In this document: piece after piece, positions 41,060 to 52,946 of the stretch
How the letters are laid out: every line of letters begins with the position of its first letter
Position numbering within the stretch: the stretch's first letter is position 1
Origin: Reticulitermes speratus
Lineage: Eukaryota; Arthropoda; Insecta; Blattodea; Rhinotermitidae
Length of the DNA: 64,000 nucleotides
Direction: 5' to 3'
Assembly (NCBI GenBank): GCA_021186555.1
Contig: JAJKFL010000004.1
Coordinates: forward strand, 40,344,351 to 40,408,350
Notes under the pieces: generated by a model
What the model saw: only the letters and a program-made list of their open reading frames with translations
Told to the model about the DNA's origin: nothing
The model's database searches: none
Made by a program: the position numbers and the translations under genes

Positions 41060-43324
41060 ATCGGATGTTCATTACAGTCATACGGCTGGTGGTCCCTGGC
41101 TGTAATCGGATGTACATTACAGTCATACGGCTGGTGGTCCCTGGCTGTAATCGGATGTACATTACAGTCATACGGCTGGTGGTCCCTGGCTGTAATCGGA
41201 TGTACATTACAGTCATACGGCTGGTGGTCCCTGGCTGTAATCGGATGTACATTACAGTCATACGGCTGGTGGTCCCTGGCTGTAATCGGATGTACATTAC
41301 AGTCATACGGCTGGTGGTCCCTGGCTGTAATCGGATGTACATTACAGTCATATGGCTGGTGGTCCCTGGCTGTAATCGGATGTACATTACAGTCATATGG
41401 CTGGTGGTCCCTGGCTGTAATCGGATGTACATTACAGTCATACGGCTGGTGGTCCCTGGCTGTAATCGGATGTACATTACAGTCATACGGCTGGTGGTCC
41501 CTGGCTGTAATCGGATGTACATTACAGTCATACGGCTGGTATTCCCTGGCTGTAATCGGATGTACATTACAGTCATACGGCTGGTGGTCCCTGGCTGTAA
41601 TCGGATGTACATTACAGTCATACGGCTGGTGGTCCCTGGCTGTAATCGGATGTACATTACAGTCATATGGCTGGTGGTCCCTGGCTGTAATCGGATGTAC
41701 ATTACAGTCATATGGCTGGTGGTCCCTGGCTGTAATCGGATGTACATTACAGTCATACGGCTGGTGGTCCCTGGCTGTAATCGGATGTACATTACAGTCA
41801 TACGGCTGGTGGTCCCTGGCTGTAATCGGATGTACATTACAGTCATACGGCTGGTGGTCCCTGGCTGTAATCGGATGTACATTACAGTCATACGGCTGGT
41901 GGTCCCTGGCTGTAATCGGATGTACATTACAGTCATATGGCTGGTGGTCCCTGGCTGTAATCGGATGTACATTACAGTCATATGGCTGGTGGTCCCTGGC
42001 TGTAATCGGATGTACATTACAGTCATACGGCTGGTGGTCCCTGGCTGTAATCGGATGTACATTACAGTCATACGGCTGGTGGTCCCTGGCTGTAATCGGA
42101 TGTACATTACAGTCATACGGCTGGTGGTCCCTGGCTGTAATCGGATGTACATTACAGTCATACGGCTGGTGGTCCCTGGCTGTAATCGGATGTACATTAC
42201 AGTCATACGGCTGGTGGTCCCTGGCTGTAATCGGATGTACATTACAGTCATACGGCTGGTGGTCCCTGGCTGTAATCGGATGTACATTACAGTCATACGG
42301 CTGGTGGTCCCTGGCTGTAATCGGATGTACATTACAGTCATATGGCTGGTGGTCCCTGGCTGTAATCGGATGTACATTACAGTCATATGGCTGGTGGTCC
42401 CTGGCTGTAATCGGATGTACATTACAGTCATACGGCTGGTGGTCCCTGGCTGTAATCGGATGTACATTACAGTCATACGGCTGGTGGTCCCTGGCTGTAA
42501 TCAGATGTACATTACAGTCATACGGCTGGTGGTCCCTGGTTTTAATCGGATGTACATTACAGTCATACGGCTGGTGGTCCCTGGCTGTAATCGGATGTAC
42601 ATTACAGTCATACGGCTGGTGGTCCCTGGCTGTAATCGGATGTACATTACAGTCATACGGCTGGTGGTCCCTGGCTGTAATCGGATGTACATTACAGTCA
42701 TACGGCTGGTGGTCCCTGGCTGTAATCGGATGTATATTACAGTCATACGGCTGGTGGTCCCTGACTTTAATCGGATGTACATTACAGTCATACGGCTGGT
42801 GGTCCCTGGCTTTAATCGGATGTACATTACAGTCATACGGCTGGTGGTCCCTGGCTGTAATCGGATGTACATTACAGTCATACGGCTGGTGGTCCCTGGC
42901 TGTAATCGGATTACATTATAGTCATATGGCTGGTGGTCCCTGGCTGTAATCGGATGTACATTACAGTCATTCGGCTGGTGGTCCCTGGCTGTAATCGGAT
43001 GTACATTACAGTCATACGGCTGGTGGTCCCTGGCTGTAATCGGATGTACATTACAGTCATACGGCTGGTGGTCCCTGGCTGTAATCGGATGTACATTACA
43101 GTCATACGGCTGGTGGTCCCTGGCTGTAATCGGATGTACATTACAGTCATACGGCTGGTGGTCCCTGGCTGTAATCGGATGTACATTACAGTCATACGGC
43201 TGGTGGTCCCTGACTTTAATCGGATGTACATTACAGTCATACGGCTGGTGGTCCCTGGCTTTAATCGGATGTACATTACAGTCATACGGCTGGTGGTCCC
43301 TGGCTGTAATCGGATGTACATTAC
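41060..43324. repeat. 45-bp satellite, ~50 copies
   Basis: Unit CGGATGTACATTACAGTCAT plus ACGGCTGGTGGTCCCTGGCT plus GTAAT. A CATATGG variant occurs in adjacent pairs at about 41351/41396, 41666/41711, 41936/41981 and 42341/42386, i.e. every 6-9 units. A CTGACTTTAAT, CTGGCTTTAAT pair near 42765/42810 recurs near 43211/43256. One short unit (CGGATTACATTATAG, 42908) shifts the phase by 1. Open frames up to 640 codons are artefacts. No homology to the other 45-bp array. Confidence 0.98.
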
Positions 43325-43512
43325 TCTCTACACGCATTGCAAAATGCTGAAGTGACAATCAGCAACAGGGTCCGTGTATCTTAGGGTGTTTGTGTGTGCA
43401 GAAGGAAATTGTATTAAGAAACTACAGAAATAAAATTATTCAAGGAACAGGACTAAATAAATAACACTTTTCATACCTTACAACACGCAGAACTGAATCA
43501 CACGAGATATAT
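43325..43512. other. short unassigned spacer
   Basis: Nothing recognised. Confidence 0.4.
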
Positions 43513-44669
43513 GTTACTTCAAAGCGAATATTAGCGTGAAAAAAAAATATATATATAAAGACTCAGTTCGTACCGCGCAGTAAACACACTCCGTCTCAGT
43601 TATACAAACCAGTCAGTTAATGTTGTACAGTGAAATAATCGCTGTTTGTTCTGAGATCCACACAAAACACATAAATACAGTCCGTACCGCGCAGTAAACA
43701 CACTCCGTCTCAGTTATACAAACCAGTCAGTTAATGTTGTACAGTGAAATAATCGCTGTTTGTTCTGAGATCCACACAAAACACATAAATACAGTCCGTA
43801 CCGCGCAGTAAACACACTCCGTCTCAGTTATACAAACCAGTCAGTTAATGTTGTACAGTGAAATAATCGCTGTTTGTTCTGAGATCCACACAAAACACAT
43901 AAATACAGTCCGTACCGCGCAGTAAACACACTCCGTCTCAGTTATACAAACCAGTCAGTTAATGTTGTACAGTGAAATAATCGCTGTTTGTTCTGAGATC
44001 CACACAAAACACATAAATACAGTCCGTACCGCGCAGTAAACACACTCCGTCTCAGTTATACAAACCAGTCAGTTAATGTTGTACAGTGAAATAATCGCTG
44101 TTTGTTCTGAGATCCACACAAAACACATAAATACAGTCCGTACCGCGCAGTAAACACACTCCGTCTCAGTTATACAAACCAGTCAGTTAATGTTGTACAG
44201 TGAAATAATCGCTGTTTGTTCTGAGATCCACACAAAACACATAAATACAGTCCGTACCGCGCAGTAAACACACTCCGTCTCAGTTATACAAACCAGTCAG
44301 TTAATGTTGTACAGTGAAATAATCGCTGTTTGTTCTGAGATCCACACAAAACACATAAATACAGTCCGTACCGCGCAGTAAACACACTCCGTCTCAGTTA
44401 TACAAACCAGTCAGTTAATGTTGTACAGTAAAATAATCGCTGTTTGTTCTGAGATCCACACAAAACACATAAATACAGTCCGTACCGCGCAGTAAACACA
44501 CTCCGTCTCAGTTATACAAACCAGTCAGTTAATGCTGTACAGTGAAATAATCGCTGTTTGTTCTGAGGTCCACACAAAACACATAAATTCACTGTGTTGG
44601 CAGAACGTAGAATTTATGAATGTTAAACGTGGTGGTACATATAGTGACCACTGGGCATTAACGCTTTAA
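43513..44669 (+). mobile_element. piggyBac-like non-autonomous element E with 114-bp array
   Basis: Left end weak (TTACTTCAAAG at 43513), then ATAAAGACTCAGTTCG as in element D. Right arm CACTGTGTTGGCAGAACG, GTGGTGGTACATATAGTGAC, ending CTGGGCATTAACGCTTTAA (TTAA 44666-44669). Confidence 0.7.
43570..44590. repeat. 114-bp tandem array E, ~9 units
   Basis: The most uniform of the five arrays: the first seven units appear identical by eye, later ones differ at single bases (ACAGTAAAA, GCTGTACAG, GAGGTCC). Confidence 0.97.
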
Positions 44670-45555
44670 TTGCTTTATGATAAATTCAAACTTTACTTAT
44701 CATGAGGTGTTTTCTTTTGAACGCTGAAATATTAGCTTCTGAGGAACATAAACTGATACAAACTCACTAAGTATAACAAAATAAAATTGCCAGTCGTAGG
44801 CAGTAATACGATATTTCGTAGGCTAGTTCTGCCAACAAACTTTAAGAAGTTCCAAAAATTAAATACTTTTTTCGGCTCTGAAATTTCGGTTTTTGCATGT
44901 ATAGCAGCCATGACAGTTGACAGCTTTTTTTTAAACGTGCAAATTATAATTTCATTACGTCTATCTTTTATGGATAAACTTTAAAACATCCGGATTTAGT
45001 ACATACATTTTTCAGAACCACGTAACTCTCGCCTTCTTTTTTTTTTCGTCCCCCCCCTCCCCCCACAAAGTGACGTTAGTAAAATGGTTGACAGTATCCG
45101 ATGCGCTTGTGTTAGGACAAGTGACAGTACGCTGACATTTTTATAGCGACGACAGTCATCGATGTTTGCAAAGTTTCACGTGCACATGCATCACGGACAT
45201 ATGGCACAAGTACGGGCGAGACTTCAACAATTAGTGATTTGACAGTGGCTTTAAAGAGTAATGGGTTTTCATTGTTGCAATTCATATTTATACCATTATT
45301 ATAAGCTTCGAGGGATGATTAATTATAGAGAAGTTCTGAAACCAGTATTTTCAGCAAAAGTTTTAATTAGTTTTGTTACGAATAATTAGAAATTTGACAT
45401 TTCATTGGTTACACAGTAGTTACCTTGGGGCAACAGCGGATTACATGAAAACAATTATGTATTTGGGTAATTATTCGGGTGGGAGAAACAAAATTTTTTT
45501 TAAAGGTGATTCAATATTGTTCAACGCTTGAATTTACCACAGTGGTTCTGTTGGA
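44670..45555. other. unassigned ~0.9 kb, AT-rich
   Basis: T9 and C-rich tracts near 45037-45066. No gene or repeat identified. Confidence 0.35.
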
Positions 45556-45640
45556 AGATTTAGCTCTTCTGGGATGTGACGCTATGTCAGTGGGTTAGTG
45601 TCTCGCGACGTTTCGAAAGAAACTAGTGTCTTTATTTTGA
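45556..45640. repeat. single TTTCGAAA foldback-type arm
   Basis: CTTCTGGGATGTGACGCTAT, GCGACGTTTCGAAAGAAAC resemble one arm of 16896-17025; no partner found nearby. Confidence 0.5.
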
Positions 45641-45714
45641 AGGGTTGAGGGGTACAAGCAGATTAAATGTTTTTATTCCCGAGATTATGACAGTATTACT
45701 AAGGTAGTACGTGA

Positions 45715-45751
45715 AGGTGATATTTAACGACGCTGTCAGTTGCCAGGATTA
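45715..45751 (-). mobile_element. T4 SINE 3' tail (array 2)
   Basis: GATATTTAACGACGCTGTCA is the reverse of the TGACAGCGTCGTTAAATA tail. It marks the 3' end of the SINE that carries array 2. Confidence 0.8.
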
Positions 45752-47312
45752 TACAGCGTCGATGATAGACGAATGAATGTGTATGGAGCATTGGTGGAAT
45801 GATACTGACAGGGGAAAACTGAAGTACTGGGAGAGAAACATTATACAGCGTTGGTGGTAGATGGATGAATGAGTATGGAGCATTGGTGGTATGATACTGA
45901 CAGGGGAAAACTGAAGTACTGGGAGAGAAACATTATACAGCGTTGGTGGTAGATGAATGAATGAATATGGAGCATTGGTGGAATGATACTGACAGGGGAA
46001 AACTGAAGTATTGGGAGAGAAACATTATACAGCTTTGGTGGTAGATGAATGAATGAGTATGGAGCATTGGTGGAATGATACTGACAGGGGAAAACTGAAG
46101 TACTGGGAGAGAAACATTATACAGCTTTGGTGGTAGATGAATGAATGAGTATGGAGCATTGGTGAAATGATACTGACAGGGGAAACTGAAGTACTGGGAG
46201 AAAAACATTATACAGTGTTGGTGGTAGATGTATGAATGTATATGAAGCATTGGTGGAATGATACTGACAGGGGAAAACTGAAGTACTGGGAGAGAAACAT
46301 TATACAGCTTTGATGGTAGATGAATGAATGAGTATGGAGCATTGGTGGAATGATACTGACAGGGGAAACTGAAGTATTGGGAGAAAAACATTATACAGCG
46401 GGTGTGGTAGATGAATGAATGAGTATGGAGCATTGGTGGAATGATACTGACAGGGGAAACTGAAGTACTGGGAGAAAAACATTATACAGTGTTGGTGGTA
46501 GATGTATGAATGAGTATGAAGCATTGGTGGTATGATACTGACAGGGGAAACTGAAGTACTGGGAGAGAAACATTATACAGCGTTGGTGGTAGATGAATGA
46601 ATGAGTATGGAGCATTGGTGGAATGATACTGACAGGGGAAAACTGAAGTATTGGGGGAAAAACATTATACAGCGTTGGTGGTAGATGAATGAATGAGTAT
46701 GGAGCATTGGTGAAATGATACTGACAGGGGAAACTGAAGTACTGGGAGAGAAACATTATACAGCGTTGGTGGTAGATGAATGAATGAGTATGGAGCATTG
46801 GTGGAATGATACTGACAGGGGAAAACTGAAGTATTGGGGGAAAAACATTATACAGCGTTGGTGGTAGATGAATGAATGAGTATGGAGCATTGGTGGAATG
46901 ATACTGACAGGGGAAAACTGAAGTACTGGGAGAGAAACATTATACAGCGTTGGTGGTAGGTGAATGAATGAGTATGGAGCATTGGTGGAATGATACTGAC
47001 AGGGGAAAACTGAAGTATTGGGAGAAAAACATTATGCAGCGTTGGTGGTAGATGTATGAATGAGTATGGAGCATTGGTGGAATGATACTGACAGGGGAAA
47101 ACTGAAGTACTGGGAGAAAAACATTATACAGCGTTGGTGGTAGATGTGTGAATGAGTATGGAGCATTGTTGGAATGATACTGACAGGGGAAAACTGAAGT
47201 ACTGGTAGAAAAACATTATACAGCGTTGGTGGTAGATGTATGAATGAGTATGGAGCATTGGTGGAATAATACTGACAGGGGAAAACTAAAGTACTGGAGA
47301 GAAACCTGTCCC
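45752..47312 (-). repeat. 92-bp SINE-derived array 2, ~17 copies
   Basis: Same unit as array 1 in reverse (TATACAGCGTTGGTGGTAGA, GGAGCATTGGTGGAATGATA, GGGGAAAACTGAAGTACTGG). Both 91- and 92-bp forms are present (GGGGAAACTG / GGGGAAAACTG), so the phase drifts. Confidence 0.97.
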
Positions 47313-47410
47313 AGTGCAACTTCGTGGACCAAAAATCCCACATACACTGGATAGATGAATAAGGGGTTTCTGCCCCAGGTTGCTGAAGCCCATGGACTCT
47401 GCTTTCGAAA
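47313..47410 (-). mobile_element. T4 SINE head remnant (array 2)
   Basis: Minus strand TGTGGGATTTTTGGTCCACG and GTTGCACTGGGACAGG match the T4 segment just upstream of the unit; the tRNA-like part beyond it (GGGCTTCAGCAACCTGGGGC) is badly decayed. Confidence 0.7.
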
Positions 47411-47719
47411 CTTGCTAAATGTGCAAATGTTCATATTACCTTGACGTCAGTTTAACTACTGTTATACTGCATTACATGCAGCAAAATTTTAAACCAGCTA
47501 AGCATAAAACGAGCAAATACTTTTATTAACATAATTCATAACCTCCAAACATTTCGACATGCACGGACCATCCTCAGGACGTGTTTATAAACATGATTTT
47601 GTTACTCTCGCAGATAACAAGGCATGTCACAACGATTTGTGCTGTTCTTTGGTGTCTTTTTCACTCTTCTCATGCCTTATTAGCCTACTTATCAAATAAA
47701 ATATTATGTACCAAAAAGT
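47411..47719. other. unassigned; hairpin motif on minus strand at 47546-47582
   Basis: Minus strand CTGAGGATGGTCCGTGC, ATGTCGAAATGTTTGG: motif recognisable, but the stem is weak and GAAAC is changed to GAAAT. Confidence 0.4.
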
Positions 47720-48330
47720 CATATAAGTTATTAGGCGCGTTCGCAAAATTGCGAAGAACGACTATTAGCTTCGTCATGTCTGTCTGTCTGTCTGTCCTTC
47801 CGTCCGCATGTAACAACTCGGCTCCCACTGGACGGATTTTCATGACATTTGGAATTTCAATATTTTTCGAAAATCTGTCGAGGAAGTTCAAGTTTCATTA
47901 AAATCTGACAACAATAACGGTACTTTACATGAAGACCTATGTACATTTATGATAATATCTCGCTGAATTCTCCTTATAATGACAAATGATTCAGACAAAA
48001 GTTGTAGAGAATATCAAAACACACATTTTATGTTCAGTAACTTTTTTCCGAAAATCGTGCCGTTTATGAGATAATGTGGAAAAAATGGTACAGCCAGGCA
48101 GGCCACAGATGACAATATACTACGGCGCATGCGCTTTGCATGCTGGATAACTAAGGCTACAGACTCACACTCAGTATGTAATACTTATTGTGTTTACCTG
48201 CAACAATGATTACGCGAACGCGCCTCAGTGTTACGTTAGCTATATGTACGTTGCCTGTCTTTTATTAAAATATATTGAAAGAATATGTGGTTGTTTGTGA
48301 GCACCGCCCCAGTGTTGCAGTTATTTGGAA
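47720..48330 (+). repeat. dispersed repeat with LGAFAKLR...SAPTGRIFM reading
   Basis: Translates as LGAFAKLRRTTISFVMSV, then NNSAPTGRIFMTF, a phrase I recognise as a common dispersed arthropod repeat of unsettled class. Downstream text (AATCGTGCCG, GCATGCTGGATAAC) continues without stops of note. A related, more decayed copy lies at 49430-49650. Confidence 0.55.
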
Positions 48331-48478
48331 TTACTGAAACCTTGGAAATGTTTCCGTTTCCAAATTTTGTGTATATTTATGCTTTCATTTTCAGTTGATG
48401 CACCACAGCACCGTCACGTGATGTCGTTTAGGGCGACTGAGTGAATAAGAATTAAATGGACTGAGAACGTAGTAAGCG
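48331..48478. other. unassigned spacer
   Basis: Nothing recognised. Confidence 0.4.
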
Positions 48479-48496
48479 GGGGGGGGGGGGGGGGGG
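48479..48496. repeat. poly-G tract (~18 nt)
   Basis: Uninterrupted G run. Confidence 0.9.
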
Positions 48497-48524
48497 ACAG
48501 AAAATTTATACGAAGTTCTGCTGA

Positions 48525-48815
48525 AAGGTAAAGGTAAAGGTCACCCTAGAACAGGCCATGAAGGCCCAGAGGGGGAGTAGAGGTATAGCTCTACTCTTTC
48601 TTTAACCTCGGCATTAGATGATGGTGTGTGGTCAACGCCACGCCCCGGCCGCTTTACCTAAGGGAATGACACGGTACCCATTGTACAGGAGGCTGGGTAG
48701 GCCCCAGGGCCGGTCTGGACGGGTGCTGAAAATCTCGCCCGCAACGAAATTCGATCCCCGGACCGTCCAGCTCGTAGCGAGTCGCTATACCGACTGAGCT
48801 ATCGTGACCCACATA
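48525..48815 (-). mobile_element. T1 SINE, full length
   Basis: Minus strand: TGGGTCACGATAGCTCAGTC (box A), GGTCCGGGGATCGAATTTCG (box B), GGGCCTACCCAGCCTCCTGT, TAAAGCGGCCGGGGCGTGGC, CTACTCCCCCTCTGGGCCTT and tail TGACCTTTACCTTTACC. Very similar to 21930-22206, so the two belong to the same young subfamily. Confidence 0.93.
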
Positions 48816-49429
48816 TTACAGCTGAAAGACATGTGAATAGACCGCGAGTAATAGCAACAGTACAGGATTACTGCTCTGCGTTAGATTTGCGAAATTATTT
48901 GGAAAATCCAGAAATAGAATTTGGAGCGGTAGACTTGATTTGCTGGTGTGATGTGACGACAGCTTACAGGGGCGTGGAATTAGTGGAGCGCGTAGGAGGT
49001 GGTACGTGGCGGACACACTTAAATAAGTGATGGGCAGATCACTGTCACAGTCACGAAAATAATGTATGGAAGTGTCTGCAAAACATGGCGGCGAAAGGGA
49101 AACACGTAGAATATTTGAAAAGGCCATTAGAATACGTGTTAGATATACTGTTTGGAAATCTGTTCAGCTCAACTGCTGAGATTACTGTGGGGTGGTAATT
49201 ATATGTACCACCTGATGAGACAGCAACAAACTCTGCGTTTTGCCACGCCGTGTCTTGCGTGTGATTCTTACAAACATCGATTATTTACCTACCAGCCACG
49301 TGACAAATCGTAAGACGGGTTGACACAATATTCACGCGCAAATCCACGTCACCTTGAATCATTTTTCTTCATTCATGATGGTTAATTAACTCATTAAACA
49401 GATGGTTATTAAAATATTGTTGCACTTTA
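48816..49429. other. unassigned sequence
   Basis: Antisense-overlapping ORFs of 65 and 103 codons; no motif, no splice context. Confidence 0.35.
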
Positions 49430-49650
49430 GACACGTTCGGAAATTTGGGAAGCAAATATTAGGGTTGTGATGTCTGTCCGTCCGCTCGTATTGAACAACT
49501 ACACTGCCGCTGGACGGATTTTCGTGAAATTTCGTATTGGGAGTTTGACTAACACGCACTTTACGTGAAGATCTGCGTAAATTTGTGACTTCTTTTGTTA
49601 CTAGCGTAAAAATGGCTGCCGTCGATAGTAATCGATAATTATCGATCCTA
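49430..49650 (+). repeat. decayed copy of the SAPTGRIF dispersed repeat
   Basis: GATGTCTGTCCGTCCGCTCG, CTGGACGGATTTTCGTGAAA parallel GTCATGTCTGTCTGTCTG and CTGGACGGATTTTCATGACA at 47776-47848. Confidence 0.6.
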
Positions 49651-50318
49651 ATATAGCCTATCATATTTACTGATTATGTCTAGGAACATTGAATTCGTTA
49701 CGTAGAGAGATTATAAATATTTATTGTTTTGAAAGATTGTTTTAAAATTAGCAATCACAAAATATTTAGACGCGGTGACGGTTTGAGGTTATGTATGACC
49801 GACAAATTTAAAAAAAATCAACGTAGGCATACAAATAACAATTTCTGCGAAGAAACATAATAAGAAACCATAAAAACATTCTACATATGTGGACAAGTGT
49901 GAACTGTAACAAGAAATGTGACCACAGTGTATCACATGCTGTGATCATCTTGAGGGGTGTCCAGGCTCCAGAGACTCGAACGCGCCTCAGTGTTACAGTA
50001 TGTACATCTCCTGTCTTGTAAACATTCACGATCCACTAATGACAACACACGATGTACCATCATTTTCGTGATTCTTTTGATCACCGTGATTGATCCTCTC
50101 TTCGTCATTATCGTAATTCTTTATCAGCTGTGAATTGCTCTAATTACCTTCTCTGAATGACATTCTTGCACACACAACAACCAACCTACTAAACATAGTC
50201 ATCCGAATCATGAAGTCACAACCCGATAACCATGGTAACTCAAAATCCAGAAATAACAACAGAATGAATGAGACGTAACTGTTGTTCTATGTGGACATTC
50301 TGGAACTGCTAGACAGCT
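49651..50318. other. unassigned sequence
   Basis: No gene or repeat seen. GTGATCATCTTGAGG at about 49943 resembles part of the hairpin motif but lacks CGAAAC. Confidence 0.35.
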
Positions 50319-52320
50319 TTCTAAGTAATTCGTCCTGCTAAAACAAGGGACAGAACACGTACACAGAATTCTAAGTAATTCGTCCTGCTAAAACAAGGGA
50401 CAGAAAACATACACAGAATTCTAAGTAATTCGTCCTGCTAAAACAAGGGACAAAACACGTACACAGAATTCTAAGTAATTCGTCCTGCTTAAACAGGGGA
50501 CAGAAAACATACACAGAATTCTAAGTAATTCGTCCTGCTAAAACAAGGGACAGAACACGTACACAGAATTCTAAGTAATTCGTCCTGCTAAAACAAGGAA
50601 CAGAAAACATAAACAGAATTCTAAGTAATTCGTCCTGCGAAAACAAGGGACAAAACACGTACACAGAATTCTAAGTAATTCGTCCTGCTAAAACAAGGGA
50701 CAGAAAACATACACAGAATTCTAAGTAATTCGTCCTGCTAAAACAAGGGACAGAACACGTACACAGAATTCTAAGTAATTCGTCCTGCTAAAACAAGGAA
50801 CAGAAAACATACACAGAATTCTAAGTAATTCGTCCTGCTAAAACAAGGGACAGAACACGTACACAGAATTCTAAGTAATTCGTCCTGCTAAAACAAGGGA
50901 CAGAAAACATAAACAGAATTCTAAGTAATTCGTCCTGCTAAAACAGGGGCAGAACACGTACACAGAATTCTAAGGAATTCGTCCTGCTAAAACAAGGGAC
51001 AGAACACGTACACAGAATTCTAAGTAATTTGTCCTGCTAAAACAAGGGACAGAACACGTACACAGAATTCTAAGTAATTCGTCCTGCTAAAACAAGGGAC
51101 AGAACACGTACTCAGAATTCTAAGGAATTCGTCCTGCTAAAACAAGGGACAGAACACGTACACAGAATTCTAAGTAATTTGTCCTGCTAAAACAAGGGAC
51201 AGAAAACATACACAGAATTCTAAGTAATTCGTCCTGCTAAAACAAGGGACAGAAAACATACACAGAATTCTAAGTAATTCGTCCTGCTAAAACAAGGGAC
51301 AGAACACGTACACAGAATTCTAAGTAATTCGTCCTGCTAAAACAAGGGACAGAAAACATACACAGAATTCTAAGTAATTCGTCCTGCTAAAACAAGGGAC
51401 AGAAAACGTACACAGAATTCTAAGTAATTCGTCCTGCTAAAATAAGGGACAGAACACGTACACAGAATTCTAAGGAATTCGTCCTGCTAAAACAAGGGAC
51501 AGAACACGTACACAGAATTCTAAGTAATTCGTCCTGCTAAAACAAGGGACAGAAAACATACACAGAATTCTAAGTAATTCGTCCTGCTAAAACAAGGGAC
51601 AGAACACGTACACAGAATTCTAAGGAATTCGTCCTGCTAAAACAAGGGACAGAACACGTACACAGAATTCTAAGTAATTCGTCCTGCTAAAACAAGGGAC
51701 AGAAAACATACACAGAATTCTAAGTAATTCGTCCTGCTAAAACAAGGGACAAAACACGTACACAGAATTCTAAGTAATTCGTCCTGCTAAAACAAGGGAC
51801 AGAACAGTACACAGAATTCTAAGTAATTTGTCCTGCTAAAACAAGGGACGGAAAACATACACAGAATTCTAAGTAATTCGTCCTGCTAAAACAAGGGACA
51901 GAAAACGTACACAGAATTCTAAGTAATTCGTCCTGCTAAAACAAGGGACAGAAAACATACACAGAATTCTAAGTAATTCGTCCTGCTAAAACAAGGGACA
52001 GAACACGTACACAGAATTCTAAGTAATTCGTCCTGCTAAAACCAAGGACAGAACATGTACACAGAATTCTAAGTAATTCGTCATGCTAAAACAAGGGACA
52101 GAACACGTACACAGAATTCTAAGTAATTCGTCCTGCTAAAACAAGGGACAGAACACGTACACATAATTCTAAGTAATTCGTCCTGCTAAAACAAGGGACA
52201 GAACACGTACACAGAATTCTAAGTAATTCGTCCTGCTAAAACAAGGGACAGAAAACATACACAGAATTCTAAGTAATTCGTCCTGCTAAAACAAGGGACA
52301 GAACACGTACACAGAATTCT
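50319..52320. repeat. 50-bp satellite, ~40 copies
   Basis: Unit TTCTAAGTAATTCGTCCTGC plus TAAAACAAGGGACAGAACAC plus GTACACAGAA. Two subtypes, CAGAACACGTACAC and CAGAAAACATACAC, alternate in much of the left half, giving a 100-bp dimer. A TAAGGAATTCG subtype recurs near 50972, 51122, 51472 and 51622. Each unit has a GAATTC site. Confidence 0.98.
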
Positions 52321-52946
52321 GTGCGCGAGATTCGTAGATGGAAAACAACAGTAAACAATGCCTTGTACAAGTACGTTACATGGGTTTGATTTGTTCAAGT
52401 GGCTCAGAAAACTTACATGATAATGTCCTGCAGCAGACAAATTTTCGGTGTGTCTGAGCTGGTCGAGAAACTCCTAGCAAGTGACAGAATCCTCAGGTCC
52501 ATCGTCGTGTTGACAGGAGCCTGCTAGCGAAATCGGCTACATAAGGCAAAAACTGGGAGTGAAATCTATGTACAAAAACGACTTTGTTTCCTCTTTTTGT
52601 GGATTGTTGATTCCGTTGTTCACGTATTTCGCGTGAGAGTAGAGGAGATGGTACAGCGCCTGTTACTGGCCCACCAGCTAAAGAGTTTTATCGTCAGTAC
52701 AGTGGTTGGTTGTCCATGTATTTCCTACAAGACAGCAGAAAGTGTTTTCTTGATGTACAATTTTTCTGAATGTTCGTTATAAATTTAGACATGAATTATG
52801 TTCAGCCTTTTGACTATCAGTCGCGTCTCCTTGGCGTCTCGCATTAAGTACAACGTGACTGTAGATGGTAACCGACAATGACCACTGCAAAGAGAGACGG
52901 AGCTTGGTGCTGTATTGTAATTTTTGTGATTTTGTTTTTGGTCATG
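52321..52946. other. unassigned sequence
   Basis: 61-codon ORF with no motif; no gene structure. Confidence 0.35.

Noticed and set aside
41027..43358. 640-, 618- and 477-codon frames over the 45-bp repeat
   Set aside because: Simultaneously open frames on both strands with a 15-residue period; array translation.
7878..44590. CRISPR-like arrays
   Set aside because: Units are contiguous with no unique spacers, no cas genes, eukaryotic context.
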